Origin: Rhabditophanes sp. KR3021
Lineage: Eukaryota > Nematoda > Chromadorea > Rhabditida > Alloionematidae
NCBI GenBank assembly: GCA_963281155.1
Contig: CAUJLY010000003.1
Location: 6,076,001 to 6,140,000 of the forward strand
Direction of reading: 5' to 3'
DNA length: 64,000 nt
How positions within the stretch are numbered: the stretch's first letter is position 1; each line of letters opens with the position of its first letter. The notes beneath the pieces were generated by a model. The model was not told the origin of the DNA and ran no database searches. It saw only the letters and a program-made list of their open reading frames with translations. The position numbers and the translations under genes were made by a program. This document shows positions 33,935 to 45,500 of this stretch, piece after piece.

Positions 33935-36900
33935 TCACACCAAGTTGTATTCTTTAAGGTTGTGCTGTAGTATCGTGTCTTTTACCGCTGCAAATACAAA
34001 CCGGATGTTTTCAGTGTCTAAATATATAGTGATTTGTGTTATTATTAATGTTAATTTGTCTTAATTTTAAGTCATTATTCAAAATATATCCCGCAGTTTA
34101 CATATCCAGGTCTTAGTTACATTTTTGACTTCATCAAAACCTTAGATTTGGGTTTCATTTTATGATTGCGATATGAAACATCAACTCAATAATTCAAGTG
34201 GAGAAGTTCCAACGAAGAAAGCTCGTGTGGATCCACGACAATCTGCACCTCTAAGAAGTAACTCATAAAGAAGGCAACAAGTAGTACAAAATGGTGAGAA
34301 TCCACTATTCAATCTGTGAACTAATTTTTAGCTGAAGCGGAACAAATAACGCAACAATTGTCAAAGGTCAAAACAAACGATAAGACTGCTACTACTTTTC
34401 TTCGAAATTTTGAAATGGCTATAGTGGATTTTGTTGCAATGTTTGATATTTGTGCTGAAGCAAGCATTCAAATACATTGGCAGTGAAGAGTCACAACTAT
34501 TTTGTCACTGATTGTTGACTCTATGAATATGTTTCAAGATCTTTTCCAATAGTATTATTGGTAAAAAGAATTTCCATTCAACATTCGGAAGAATAGAGCT
34601 AAGACAAATGGTAATAGCAATTAGCCAACAGAAGACATGTGGGGTTTGTGTTGCAGTACCAGAACGACAACCATTTCCAGTTCAATGCAAATGAAAAGTT
34701 ATTGGTTATTCACAATATTCTGCTGAACAAGGATCTCTTTTGCCTGATCCAGAGAATACTGACTATGTTCGGAAAAGTGTTATATATGCCATTTTATCTG
34801 GTGCTGCTTAGAATCAAGATGTACCTGATGTGGCAGATATCACACCTATGTATGAGTACATTATCGGGTCTATTCATGATGCAAAGTCACAATATTTGTT
34901 CATGAAACAAGAAGCCCAAACGCTTCCCAGATACACCAAATTTTAATGGCAAGGGTGTAGGTATAAGCTCCAAAATTGAGACTACTGGTACAACATTGTC
35001 AAGAATGTGCCCTGTTCAAAAAGAAATACGCCAAGGATGTTAAGCAGACTGATGCTGAATTGAGAAATATCTTATGAAGAAACTCAAAGACGCCAAGGCT
35101 CCGAGAACTTTTTGAAAGAAGCACTGTGCCTATGTCTTGTTAGATGTTCGAACTGGTGTTGATTTCAAGACTTTATCTCTTCCCGAAATCAAAAAGCTCA
35201 TCTTTTACGTTGGGTCTCTGGTGGTTTAATTAGAAGATTACAGGAGCATTACAATAGAGCTAAAAGAAACATAGCAACAAAAACCCCGTTGAATCAAAGA
35301 GACCAAAGATTTGACGTATCTGAGCAGAAGAAAGAAAAGTTGCTTGTGTATCGCTGGGTGTAGATTTACATATCAATCAAACTCTAGCATTGGAGTATGC
35401 TATTATCTACGAAATGAGAAATGTCTTGAGAAGCATCAATGCTTCAGGTCGATATAATCAAACCATGTACTTAAAGGATCTAGCTACTCTTAAACACATG
35501 GGTGACGTCGGCCTTTCAGGCATATATTGAAAGCTTTCTTCCAATAATGTGTCTTTTTAGTTGTTTGTTTAACAAGTTTTAGTTTTTTTGCACTATCTCC
35601 TCCCGTTATGACTTGTAGTCTTATTGCTTACCCTAAAATAAAAAGGATTAGTTTACGGAGCCCCTGGGGTGCCAAATTACGGTCGCGCAGGTGAAATGTG
35701 AATAGATAATCTTGTCAGCATCCGGATTTAGGTCCACAAACATTTTCAAAATAAATTCTCTAGCAGCAATTGCATCTTTGGATGGACCGTCGTATTCAGG
35801 GAAGTAATCAGATAAGTGCGAGTACATAATCTTCTCTTCCAGAAGATCTTTTTTGTTGAGGAATAAAATAACAGATGAATTTGTAAACCAAGGGTAGGTA
35901 ATAATGGTCCTGAATAAAGCTTTTGATTCTTCCATTCGGTTTTCATTGTCAGACTCCACCAGCACCTGATCATACTCTGACAAGGCCACCAGAAACATAA
36001 TTGATGTTACATTTTCAAAACAATGTATCCATTTTCTTCTTTCTGACCTTTGGCCTCCCACATCCACCATCCTAAATATAATTTGTTCTAAATCAAATGG
36101 ATACTCAATGATACCAGTCGTGGGCACACGGACTCGTAAAATGTCTTGTTCTGTAGGCAGGTAGTCAGGCACAGCTAATCTCATCACATCACTAAGATAA
36201 TATTTCGTTGAATCTGTAAGTTGATATTCACGTCTCCTATCATAAGCCTCTTGAATTCCCCTATCATCCCAAAGATCTTTTATAAAAGACACATAAGGCT
36301 CTTCAAATGAAGTTACATTTTCATAATCTATGGCCCTTACTACATTTGCTTTATCTTCTGAATCTAATTTACCATACTTTATGTCTAGCGTATCCATAGC
36401 TCGAATCATAGATTGCATTGCCATAAACACGTTTTGAAATACCAACCGGATATGCTGCCGTTTGTCATCTTCTGAATATCCTTGACCATGAATAATTCGC
36501 ATCTGCTTAATGAAGGTACTTTTGCCTAAATGAATACATCTTATTTAAATCAAATTCAACTTCTACACTTACCTGATTCTCCAGTCCGTAAAAAAGCAAA
36601 AAAACAAAAAAATTAGCATTTGATAACAAAATCAAGGCCTTTTTACAACTCATATCAAAACCTACTTCCACCCAACCAACACAAACTTCCACAAATTTGT
36701 GCTTATACCGACACAAAACACTTTACATATTAACATTTATATGTTCTTAAATTTCTTTGTTAGCTCGTTGTTAGTAGGGAGATGTCGGTGTTAGCGGTTT
36801 TAACCTGAGCCATCCAAGCACTCCTCGTCTACTTACTCATGACACTTGGAGATAATAAAGTGATGTGATACTTCGAGAAATCATAAAATCTAGTCAGACG

Positions 36901-37654
36901 TTTTGGTAGATTCAACTGTAACAGTACGAATTGATACGGAAATACTTTTATATCCGAACCAGCACAAAGAGCTTAATCGTTTATGGTACGACTGATAAAA
37001 CTAATTGGCATAGATATTTTTTACACCCACTTAACAATTATCTCTGGAAGGTCTTTTGGATCATTAAATATTATCCAAATTATGTATTAATTTATCGAAT
37101 ATGTATTAAATTATCAAATGATCCAAGCGTATATTTTTAATATTATCAAATGGCCCAAATATGTATTTAATGACCCAAGACTTAATGTTACTATCCATAA
37201 AGAACAAAGTATCTACGATTACTTGTTCTTAAGAACCAATAAATTTGAGAACTCTAAAGACAGAACAATAAAAATTATGGAACAAACATGATTTCATATT
37301 GACATAATAAGTATGATTCATCCCATAAAATTTTCTACTTTTTTGTAAATGAATAAACAACATGTGGAGGCCAATAAAAATGATGTGCACTTGAGAAATA
37401 TCAGTATTTTAGGAAACTTATGATGAAAGATAGTATGAATTAAGGAATTACTACTAATTAAAATGCAAAGTGTTTTGTGCAAAGGTCCTACTCAATTTTG
37501 GATAAAACTAAGATATTTGAAGGAAAATAAACTTATCTAATAACAGTAACTTCAGTTCACGTCTGGCATTTCGTTTATCTCTTTGTAATTGTTTTTCTAT
37601 TTCTTGATTTATACGCTTTTGTTCGCGAGCCTCCTCACTGAGACAACAGGCCAT
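33935..37654 (-). CDS. egl-30: Heterotrimeric G protein alpha subunit, Gq class (EGL-30 orthologue), 353 aa
   Basis: Couples receptors to phospholipase C-beta and RhoGEF; in C. elegans EGL-30 drives neurotransmission, egg laying and movement. Transcript-order exons are 37537-37654, 36573-36587, 35680-36525 and 33935-34017. The N-terminus [14 protein letters not shown] has the palmitoylation Cys pair. GTPase motifs are GTGESGKST (G1, built across a microexon), RVPTTGI (switch I), DVGGQ (switch II), NKKD and TCAT; the C-terminus NLKEYNLV is the receptor-contact end. Length agrees with the family (about 355). Oddities: the first intron (36588-37536) has AT and AC ends, the second exon is only 15 nt, and the last donor reads CCG|TAATTT, where the conserved phase-1 junction needs a G before GTAATT. 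A decayed gene lies antisense in the last intron. Identity is certain; the splice details are inferred from protein conservation. Confidence 0.95.
34173..35530 (+). pseudogene. Decayed intron-containing gene inside the last egl-30 intron, antisense to it
   Basis: From an ATG at 34173 the plus strand reads [21 protein letters not shown] normal-looking 38-bp intron follows (GTGAGA...TTTTTAG, about 34293-34331), then [20 protein letters not shown]. Later pieces include [40 protein letters not shown] and [20 protein letters not shown], ending near 35530. In-frame TAA, TGA and TAG codons interrupt every part, so it is a dead gene, and since it retains an intron it is not a processed retrocopy. The family is not recognised. 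Confidence 0.55.
36588..37536 (-). other. Apparent AT-AC intron of egl-30 (949 bp)
   Basis: The conserved ELKLLLL|GTGESGKST can only be restored by cutting TTATTAG|ATAAGTTTATT at the 5' end and a long T-rich tract ending TTTTTTAC|GGACTGG at the 3' end. The donor is the U2-type ATAAGT form, not the U12 ATATCC form. Confidence 0.65.
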
Positions 37655-38587
37655 GGGGCCGTCTTTGACGACCTGTAAGAAGGAAGTAAAGGTCTGCGGA
37701 ATAGATAATACAAAATTGATCAATAATTGTATCATATAAATCTCTACCACGATAATATAACCCTTAAATATATTTATGTATAATATTTTGATATTTTTGT
37801 TAGATGAATTTATGTCAATTCATATCAATTTGTGTGGTGTTTGAGTAGAAAAATGGATGTGTGTGTAGATGAAAATATATATATGTATATATTGATTCCG
37901 ACAACCAAAATTATATTTATATTTATACATTTTTATGCATATCCAAAAAATATGCGTTTGTTGATCGCGCGATCGTTAAATAGACACTCAAATTTACACA
38001 CAAATTAGGAATCAAATGACACACCCAACATATATTGTTGTTATCAAAAAAATGAGTAAGGTGAATAAGTGTATTGTTTTATATCCCTTTTTTAGTTAGT
38101 TAATGTATATTATCGTGGTAGTAGATGAATTAGAGTTAATATAAAACATACTTTGTATAAGCACGCCAAGCGATTGATTCTAAAAAAGCAAATTATATTA
38201 ATTAAAAGAATGAACTCTTTTTGTGGTTACCATAAAAATATGTTGCCAGCTAATTTTAATAATCGTCGGCCGGCCGGTGGCAATTCGAAATCGATCCTTC
38301 AAGAAGATACTGGCGATTCTTCCGGGCCGTGACGAAAGAGCTCTCGTGAAAGCGAGATTTGTTTGACAAGGCAGTAGAGGTTTGATGAAGAACCGGAAGA
38401 TGCCTGGAATGAATGTTCAACTAATCAATGAAGATGTTATTAAACTAAAGATAGGTCAAAAAGATACGCGTCCACCAACATTTAGGGGCAAATAAAGGTT
38501 TAATAAAAAGTTGAGATAACGTTTAATAAAGTTCAATAAAATTTGGACCATTTTTTTGAGAGTTGTGTATTTAATAGATGGCATTTT

Positions 38588-38628
38588 GGTGTGGTGGCTG
38601 GGCATCGACCGGCCCGGCCTGCCACACC
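38588..38628 (+). other. GC-rich hairpin
   Basis: Arms GGTGTGG / CCACACC, then GGC/GCC and TGGGC/GCCCG around the loop ATCGACCG give about 15 paired bases with small bulges. It stands out in a region that is about two-thirds AT. Confidence 0.45.
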
Positions 38629-41250
38629 ATCATTCTCTTTTTTGGCAGATAGAGCTGTTGTGTAGCTGTTTTGCATCGCATCTACTCAAATCTCATGTTG
38701 TTTAAGGGGTCAATTAGTAATAAAAGGAACTACCCTTATAGAGATGCTTAGTACATTAGCTAAGCATTACAAATTGATAGTAGTTAAAGGACGTTTTTTG
38801 TGTGTGCTCATAAAAGGACCACGGAAAATAGAAAACAAAATAGACACAACCAAAAATATAGGCCCACAAATAGACTACAAAATAAACAACGAGAGAGAGA
38901 GGAGAGACCTCTTTGTCGGCACCAAATTTATAGCTAAAAAGAGAGATGTTTTTTAGATAGGACACAAATCAACCTATCCTCCTACCCTCATCTACTCATA
39001 ACTTATAGCGCAACTTTTATACTCCTAAACTAGGGGACAAACATCTCCTCATAAACCAAAGGCCCTATGCTAAGTATACTAAAGCTCTACTGACATTTAA
39101 TTAGTGGATAGGACCGTCACACATATTTGTATATAATTGATTGACAAATTATCTTTTTGTATAATACTACCAATAATATAAAGCATGATATACCATAGTG
39201 AGTGAATGTGTGTGTATATTAATGTTTATTTGATTAAAATTTGGTGGCAAGATGCTTTTTAAGGTGGAAGGGTTTGGTGGGTATTTGGGGAAAAGGGAAA
39301 AGGTGTAAATATGAATAGATAAAGATATATATATGTTTTTGTGGTATTGGAAAGATATACAACGGCAAGAGTAGAGAGAGACTCTCTTGTCTATGACTGT
39401 GAACAGAGTATCCACAACTCTAGTACCAGCTATAGAGAGCCAGAAGTTGGTGGGCTAGTAGAGATACACGATGTGAATGTGGTCGAGGGTGATGTGCGAT
39501 GGTGGTCGCTGCGACAACATTCTCAGCATCGGACACTCTTCGAATCCAATAATCTATGTCAATTATTTGTGCATTATTTTTAGAGAACACATCAAATTGC
39601 GTGTATAATGTCTCACACTACATTTGTACAAATTCATATGTGAATTGGTATAAATGTATATAGATTCATATACACATCCATGCAAATTCATTCGAATATA
39701 TATAAATGTATATATCGAAAATATATACGCTAATACATACAAAATATGTAGATGCAGTGCATTACTTGTGCGGCACTAAAAAGGTTATTTGTCGGAAAGA
39801 AGGCAACGCGCAAACTATCAAACAAAATGTGAAATATATGTATATATTTGTATATAATTGTATATGATTGTATATATTTGTTAGGAGAGAGAGAGAGTTA
39901 TCATTGACGTCGCAGCAAAAAAAGAACGACCCCCAATGTGTTGTCTCTTTTAACTATATATATAAATTTATATCACAATATATATTTATATAAATAAATA
40001 CTACTAACATCGTTGAGAAGGAGGTGATGGTGTGGTAGGAGAGCAGCATCATCAGTAAAAACAGAGCCCGAGACTTCAATCAAGGTCTCTTCTCGCTTTT
40101 TAGGCTCCAACCACAATCATCTATATATCCACTCTCTGCCTCCTTTTTAACAGACAAAGAGCATATATATTTATATGTATATATATACTCGTCCCAATGG
40201 CACACAATTTTGATGATGACCGCTAGAAGGTTTTTATTTTTGTGGGGCCTTAATGAAGGCCATAGATAAAGACAAAACCATTGGCCAAATATGGTATAAT
40301 CAAATGTAGAAAAGGAATAAAAATAAAGACAACAAAAATTGGGAATATAAAGTGAGTTAGAAGAAAATGAAGAAAAGGGGATAGATCAAAAAAGAGTATT
40401 GTAAAATAGAAGCAAAAGAATCTATTTAAAATAAAAAATTTGTGTTGTCTTTTGTATTTTAAGTATTTTGTGGTGTAAAAATTGTGTTCTTCTCCAAATT
40501 GCAAACCACGCACACATATGAGGCTGCTGTTAATAGCCTTATATGACTCTTTTAGATACATTTTATCAGTGTCGTTGAGATGTACATATATAGCTTAAAA
40601 TTGAATTGACAACAAATTGACAATCAAAGAAAGTTTTGTTATCTTTTTTGTGGGGAAGTTTTTTTGTTCACCAATATGAATGAATATGTATATATAAAAA
40701 TTGAGACAAATATTGTATCATACATAAATATACTATATAGTGCATATATAGTCTGAATGATAGCCAAAAAGAGTGTTAAATATTGCTAAATATTGTTAAA
40801 TATATTGCTAAATATTTTTAATATATTGTTAGTATATTTTTAATATTTCGTTAATGTTAAATAAATGTATATAGAACAGTTAAATAGCATACACATATTA
40901 CTATTTATCATACTATCATACATGTAGTGTCAGTGATCAAGGAAGAGATTTTTATTGGTTTGGGAAAGTGATAAGGACGGTAGCATCAAATCTCACCAAA
41001 ATTGTTAATAGTTACATAGCTAAATAGTTAAATAACTAAGTTTGGAGTGATAGGAATAAAAATCAAATTGCAAAAATCAAAGGTTATCATTATCTCTAAA
41101 TGGGCATATCTACCACAAATATAGATACTAAATAAGTGAACTAAAGAAGGTAAAATAAAGAATACGTCAAGTAATATCAAATAAAAACACATCAAATAAT
41201 AATACGTACAAGTTATGCAATTGCAGTTATATTGAGTTATATTAAGTTTA

Positions 41251-41350
41251 GTCATATTTAGTCATATTTAGCCATATTTGGTCATATTTGGTTATATTTG
41301 GTCATATTTGGTTATATTTGGTCATATTTGGTTATATTTAGTCATATTAA
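41251..41350 (+). repeat. 10-bp tandem repeat, ten units of GTCATATTTG / GTTATATTTG
   Basis: Ten consecutive decamers, alternating GTCATATTTG and GTTATATTTG in the middle (41281-41340) and drifting to GTCATATTTA or GTCATATTAA at the ends. Looser copies extend to about 41226 and 41400. Confidence 0.9.
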
Positions 41351-42504
41351 GATATATTTAGTTTATAAATTGTTAGTTTATATGCATTTAGTTTAGGCAT
41401 ATTAAGTTTAGTAATATTTATAGTGTTATGTTAAACGTAATTTATTAACTTGTTAGTGTTGTGTCATACATTATTTTATTTGTGAAATGGTAAATTATTT
41501 GATGAATGGTTGTGCTCATCAATAATTGTCATTAATTAAAAAATCATAATTATGCTTTGATAGAAATTGACATTTCACACACTTTTTGATAAGGCTGATG
41601 TTGACAAGAGTTAATTTGAAAAAGTAAATGTACATTTTGTATCTAAATACATATTTTGATCAAATATACGTACATATTTATGCAAGAAATAAATATTTAT
41701 AAGTACATTCAAAAATAATATTACATATACACTCTTTAATAACAAAGTTTATTATGCCAATAAATCATCCTTAGAATGCAACAAAAAATGCTACTAATAC
41801 AAATGAAATAAAGGAATATAAATAAGTAGTAAATTAAATAAAGGAAATAGGTGAATTTGAAATATGATCTAACAATGTATCCTCCATCAATATGTATTAT
41901 GTGAATTATGCGAATTATTCGATTTATATGAATTATTATGTATTAGCATATGAATTATTATGTATCAGTATATGTGTTTTAAGTATATCATATACACACA
42001 TATAAATTATCCTCATTAATCATATTATCCTAAATTATAAATCAAATCAAATATCTATATTAATCTCATTTATTAATCATATTTAATAAGACTTATCAAA
42101 ATGATACTTTTATCCTGGATTCACGTGCCAACACTTAATACTATTCAGTTTGTAGGAGTATAAAAATATATATTAGAAAAGTTAAAAGCGAACAACCCAT
42201 CATTATCTCGTTTGTCTCATTTTAAGTGCTTTCTCAATTTTCATATGTATAAGCATAAGTTATTTATTGTCTGTTGCCAAGATTTACATTTCATTTTTTG
42301 CCTCTTCTTTTTTAACCATAAAAGACAGTTTTATAAACAATTGCCTCAACCAGTATTTTGCTTATTAAAACAATTGGATGCAAAAACCACATAAACCGTA
42401 ATTGTTCATATTTTAGTTTATTTAGGCCTGTTCTATGCAAAAACAGTTCCTGCCCGATTAGGCCAAATATTTTATAATAATATTTATTCATCTCATTCAT
42501 TATT

Positions 42505-45500
42505 ATGGTACTGATTCCATCTATAGTTCAATTGCTTGTTCCACTATATCTAAGTTCAATCAAAATATCATGGTGTCCTGAACAAAATATCAACATCCGC
42601 AATAGTTTATTTGCTTTTACGATCCTTGAACAAACCAGGAACTTTACTTACTCATATGATCAAACCTCATTTTTGTTGCAACCAGAACCTTTCAATCCAA
42701 AATCAAATGATTTAACGATAGAATGCTCAACCAATCTTCATTTAATTATTACTATTAACAATTCCTCCTCATTACCAATAAAAGCGCCCCATCTCTGTGA
42801 TCAAACCATTTCCTCAACTCCTGGTAACTTTATCTTTTACGATCACACAATTTGTTTAATTACCTTTGATTTAGTTGGACTGGCCTTTGATTTACCCGCT
42901 TATGAATACATAACTTCCATCACTCAAAACAATTCCACTTTGTTACAAAATTCTTGCAGGTAACTTATTATGCTCAAAAAAAGTAGAGCTAATCCATTAA
43001 TTTGATTAATCCCCTTAAACCTAATGGCTATTAATTAAGTTAAGTTACTTAATTGATGAGGAGTAAATAAAATAGATTGCTCAAAATAATGAAACCAACA
43101 ACAATTAAGACCCCTCATATATCAACTAAAGCTATTATTGTATAAGCTATACTTGTAAATATCCATTAAAGCTACAATTCAAGATATCAATCAGACCTAT
43201 AATTGCTTCTTTTTTAGTGGAAAAAGACTCTCCAGATATTCAATTAATGGCAAAATCCAACCAATCTTTCCCGGAACTCCGATTAAAGTAAAGGAGGGTG
43301 GACGTTACATAATTAGTTGGAGGAATCTCTATGCTTTTCCCGAACACAAGAGGTTTGGTCTTGAGACTACAGACATTTTGTTCCGAGTCATTGAGCCACC
43401 CTCGCATGGCCAATTGTTGTTTGTTGGCAGTAACCGAATTGCCGATAAATTTGATTATGATATGATAATTAATAATCAAATCGAGTATCAACATGATGGA
43501 AGTGAAACTTTCGTGGATGGGTTCGATCTTTATATTGAGATTAATTCGGCATCAAGTTTATTGAAGGAGCAAGTTGACTTGTCATTTAAATCTTTGTCGA
43601 TGGCTATTGAAATTGAGAGTGTTAATGATGCTCCTTTACTGGAATTAGTAAAAAATACACCTATAAATATTGCGCTAGGTTCAAAATTAGTACTTTCCCA
43701 AAACATCATCTCGCTTTCAGATGCTGATAATTCAGCCGACTCTGTAACTATTCAAGTCCTCGAGTCATCAGGTGTCGATCTTGTTACTAATGACAATGTA
43801 CAAATTGACATCTTTACACAAAGCCAATTCATAAATCAACAGGTATTTAAATGTTTTAGGTGATTGATTAACTTCTGGTTGTAGATATTTATCAAAGATG
43901 ATGGCCGACATTTGAGTGAAAAATGGATTAAATTGAGGGGTAAAGACAGCGACGCTTCTTCGGACATTATTAAAATTATCTTTATTTTGGAGACTGTTGA
44001 CATCAGATTGATAAGAAATAGTGGGATTAAAGTGGCGCATAGAGGAAATGTACTTATTGGGCCTAATAATTTGACTGCGTCAACGAATGTTAAGGGCATT
44101 TGTACTTTGAAATATAATGTCGTAGAAAAAGCTCAATTTGGAAACATCGAGTGTGTTAGTGGGAATGGAAAAAGTAATAGTTGTACGGAATTTAGCCAAA
44201 ATGATATTGACTCTGAAAAGGTCAAGTTTAGGCATACAAAGAATACAAGTTTGGATGATTTTTTCAAAGTGAAAATCTATTGCGGATCAACTAGTAGCCA
44301 CGTTTTTACTATTAATGTTCAATTTATTCCCATAACAATCAAAATATTCCATACTGAACCTTTACTACTAAACAATACAGAACAAAGCGTTGTCAAGAGA
44401 AGTCATTTATTAGTCTCCACCTTCCCAAATACTTTCGACGCTTCTGAATTAGTGTACCATATTGTGGAACCTCCAAAATACGGGATCCTCTCTCGAAAAC
44501 TAAACACAACAAAAAGCCGCCGCATCGGTGTTCACTCCAACTTCACCCAGGAACACTTAAATGAAGGGGTAATAAATTACAAACTTCATTTCGTCCAATT
44601 CTCAGTAGTCAATGATTATTTCACATTCAAATTAATCACCCCTGCAAAGACATCTGAACTAACCAGATTTGATATAACCTACATCCCCGATGCAGCATCT
44701 ATCAAACTAATTAATTTGACCATTTCGGTTAAGGAGGGATCTGCTCAGCAAATTCCTAAGACTTCTTTGTGGTTAGAGGTGAGGCGGTGGGATAAACTTA
44801 AAAGATATTTATTAAAAAACTAAATAAGGCTGAAATTTAGTGACAGTTACATTTTTTGAGAGCAAAGATCTTTTCAACCGAAAGTTTGCCAAGCAATTTA
44901 GCATTCCTAGGAGAGAGCTTCTAACATCCCCAATGCTACACTTCCCTTCATCCACATTTGTAACTTGACTGCCAAAGTACTCAGTTAAAACATACTCCAA
45001 GTTCTCGCCCAATTCTTCTGTTGGTACCTTCATCTTTACTACAACACTTTGGTGCTTAGATCCATCATCTTTCTTTGTGTCGATGATCTCCTCCATCCGT
45101 TCTTCTTTCTTGGAGAGAACGCGCTTACAATTAACACGGGAGTTGTAGATGCAGAAGTGCTCTTTTATTCTTTCGTGTAGATGTAGCCTTTTTGGATCAG
45201 GCATTGATTCTCCTGCATAATAGGCGGCCTTGATCAAGTCACCCAAAGGATTAAGGAAGTCATAGTTTTCAGTATCCATATCCTGGTTGGTTAGTCCTTG
45301 AGTATAGACAATGCTACACCTCTCGATTGCTGTCATAAAAAGAGTTGGATCACCATCCTCGTCTTCTAGCTCCAGCTAATGGACATCGACATGACTTCGG
45401 GCTTTGTATAACTCTTGCATTACATCAATTTTGGGACATAAGAAGGCAAGTGTGTGGACTTTTGTTGCATATTCATTCAAATGACAAATGAATCTTGCTA

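Larger units (their letters stand above)
37655..42504. other. 4.8-kb intergenic region upstream of egl-30, repeat-rich
   Basis: Contains a GC-rich island around 38265-38345 with GGCCGGCC, a GC-rich hairpin at 38588-38628, GA/TC stretches (38889-38902, 39370-39386, 39884-39896), many (AT)n runs and a 10-bp tandem repeat at 41251-41350. Segment 39372-39560 is less AT-rich and partly open on both strands, possibly a 5' UTR exon. No protein gene is supported. Confidence 0.45.

Noticed and set aside
39520..39560. tRNA gene suggested by TTCGAATCC
   Set aside because: No matching acceptor stem, D-arm or anticodon arm around it; no tRNA was found in the window.
39341..39583. 80-codon plus-strand frame and its minus-strand counterpart
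   Set aside because: Both strands are open and less AT-rich, but neither shows a recognisable domain or good start; possibly UTR.
41251..41350. CRISPR-like array
   Set aside because: A eukaryotic minisatellite with adjoining 10-bp units and no spacers.
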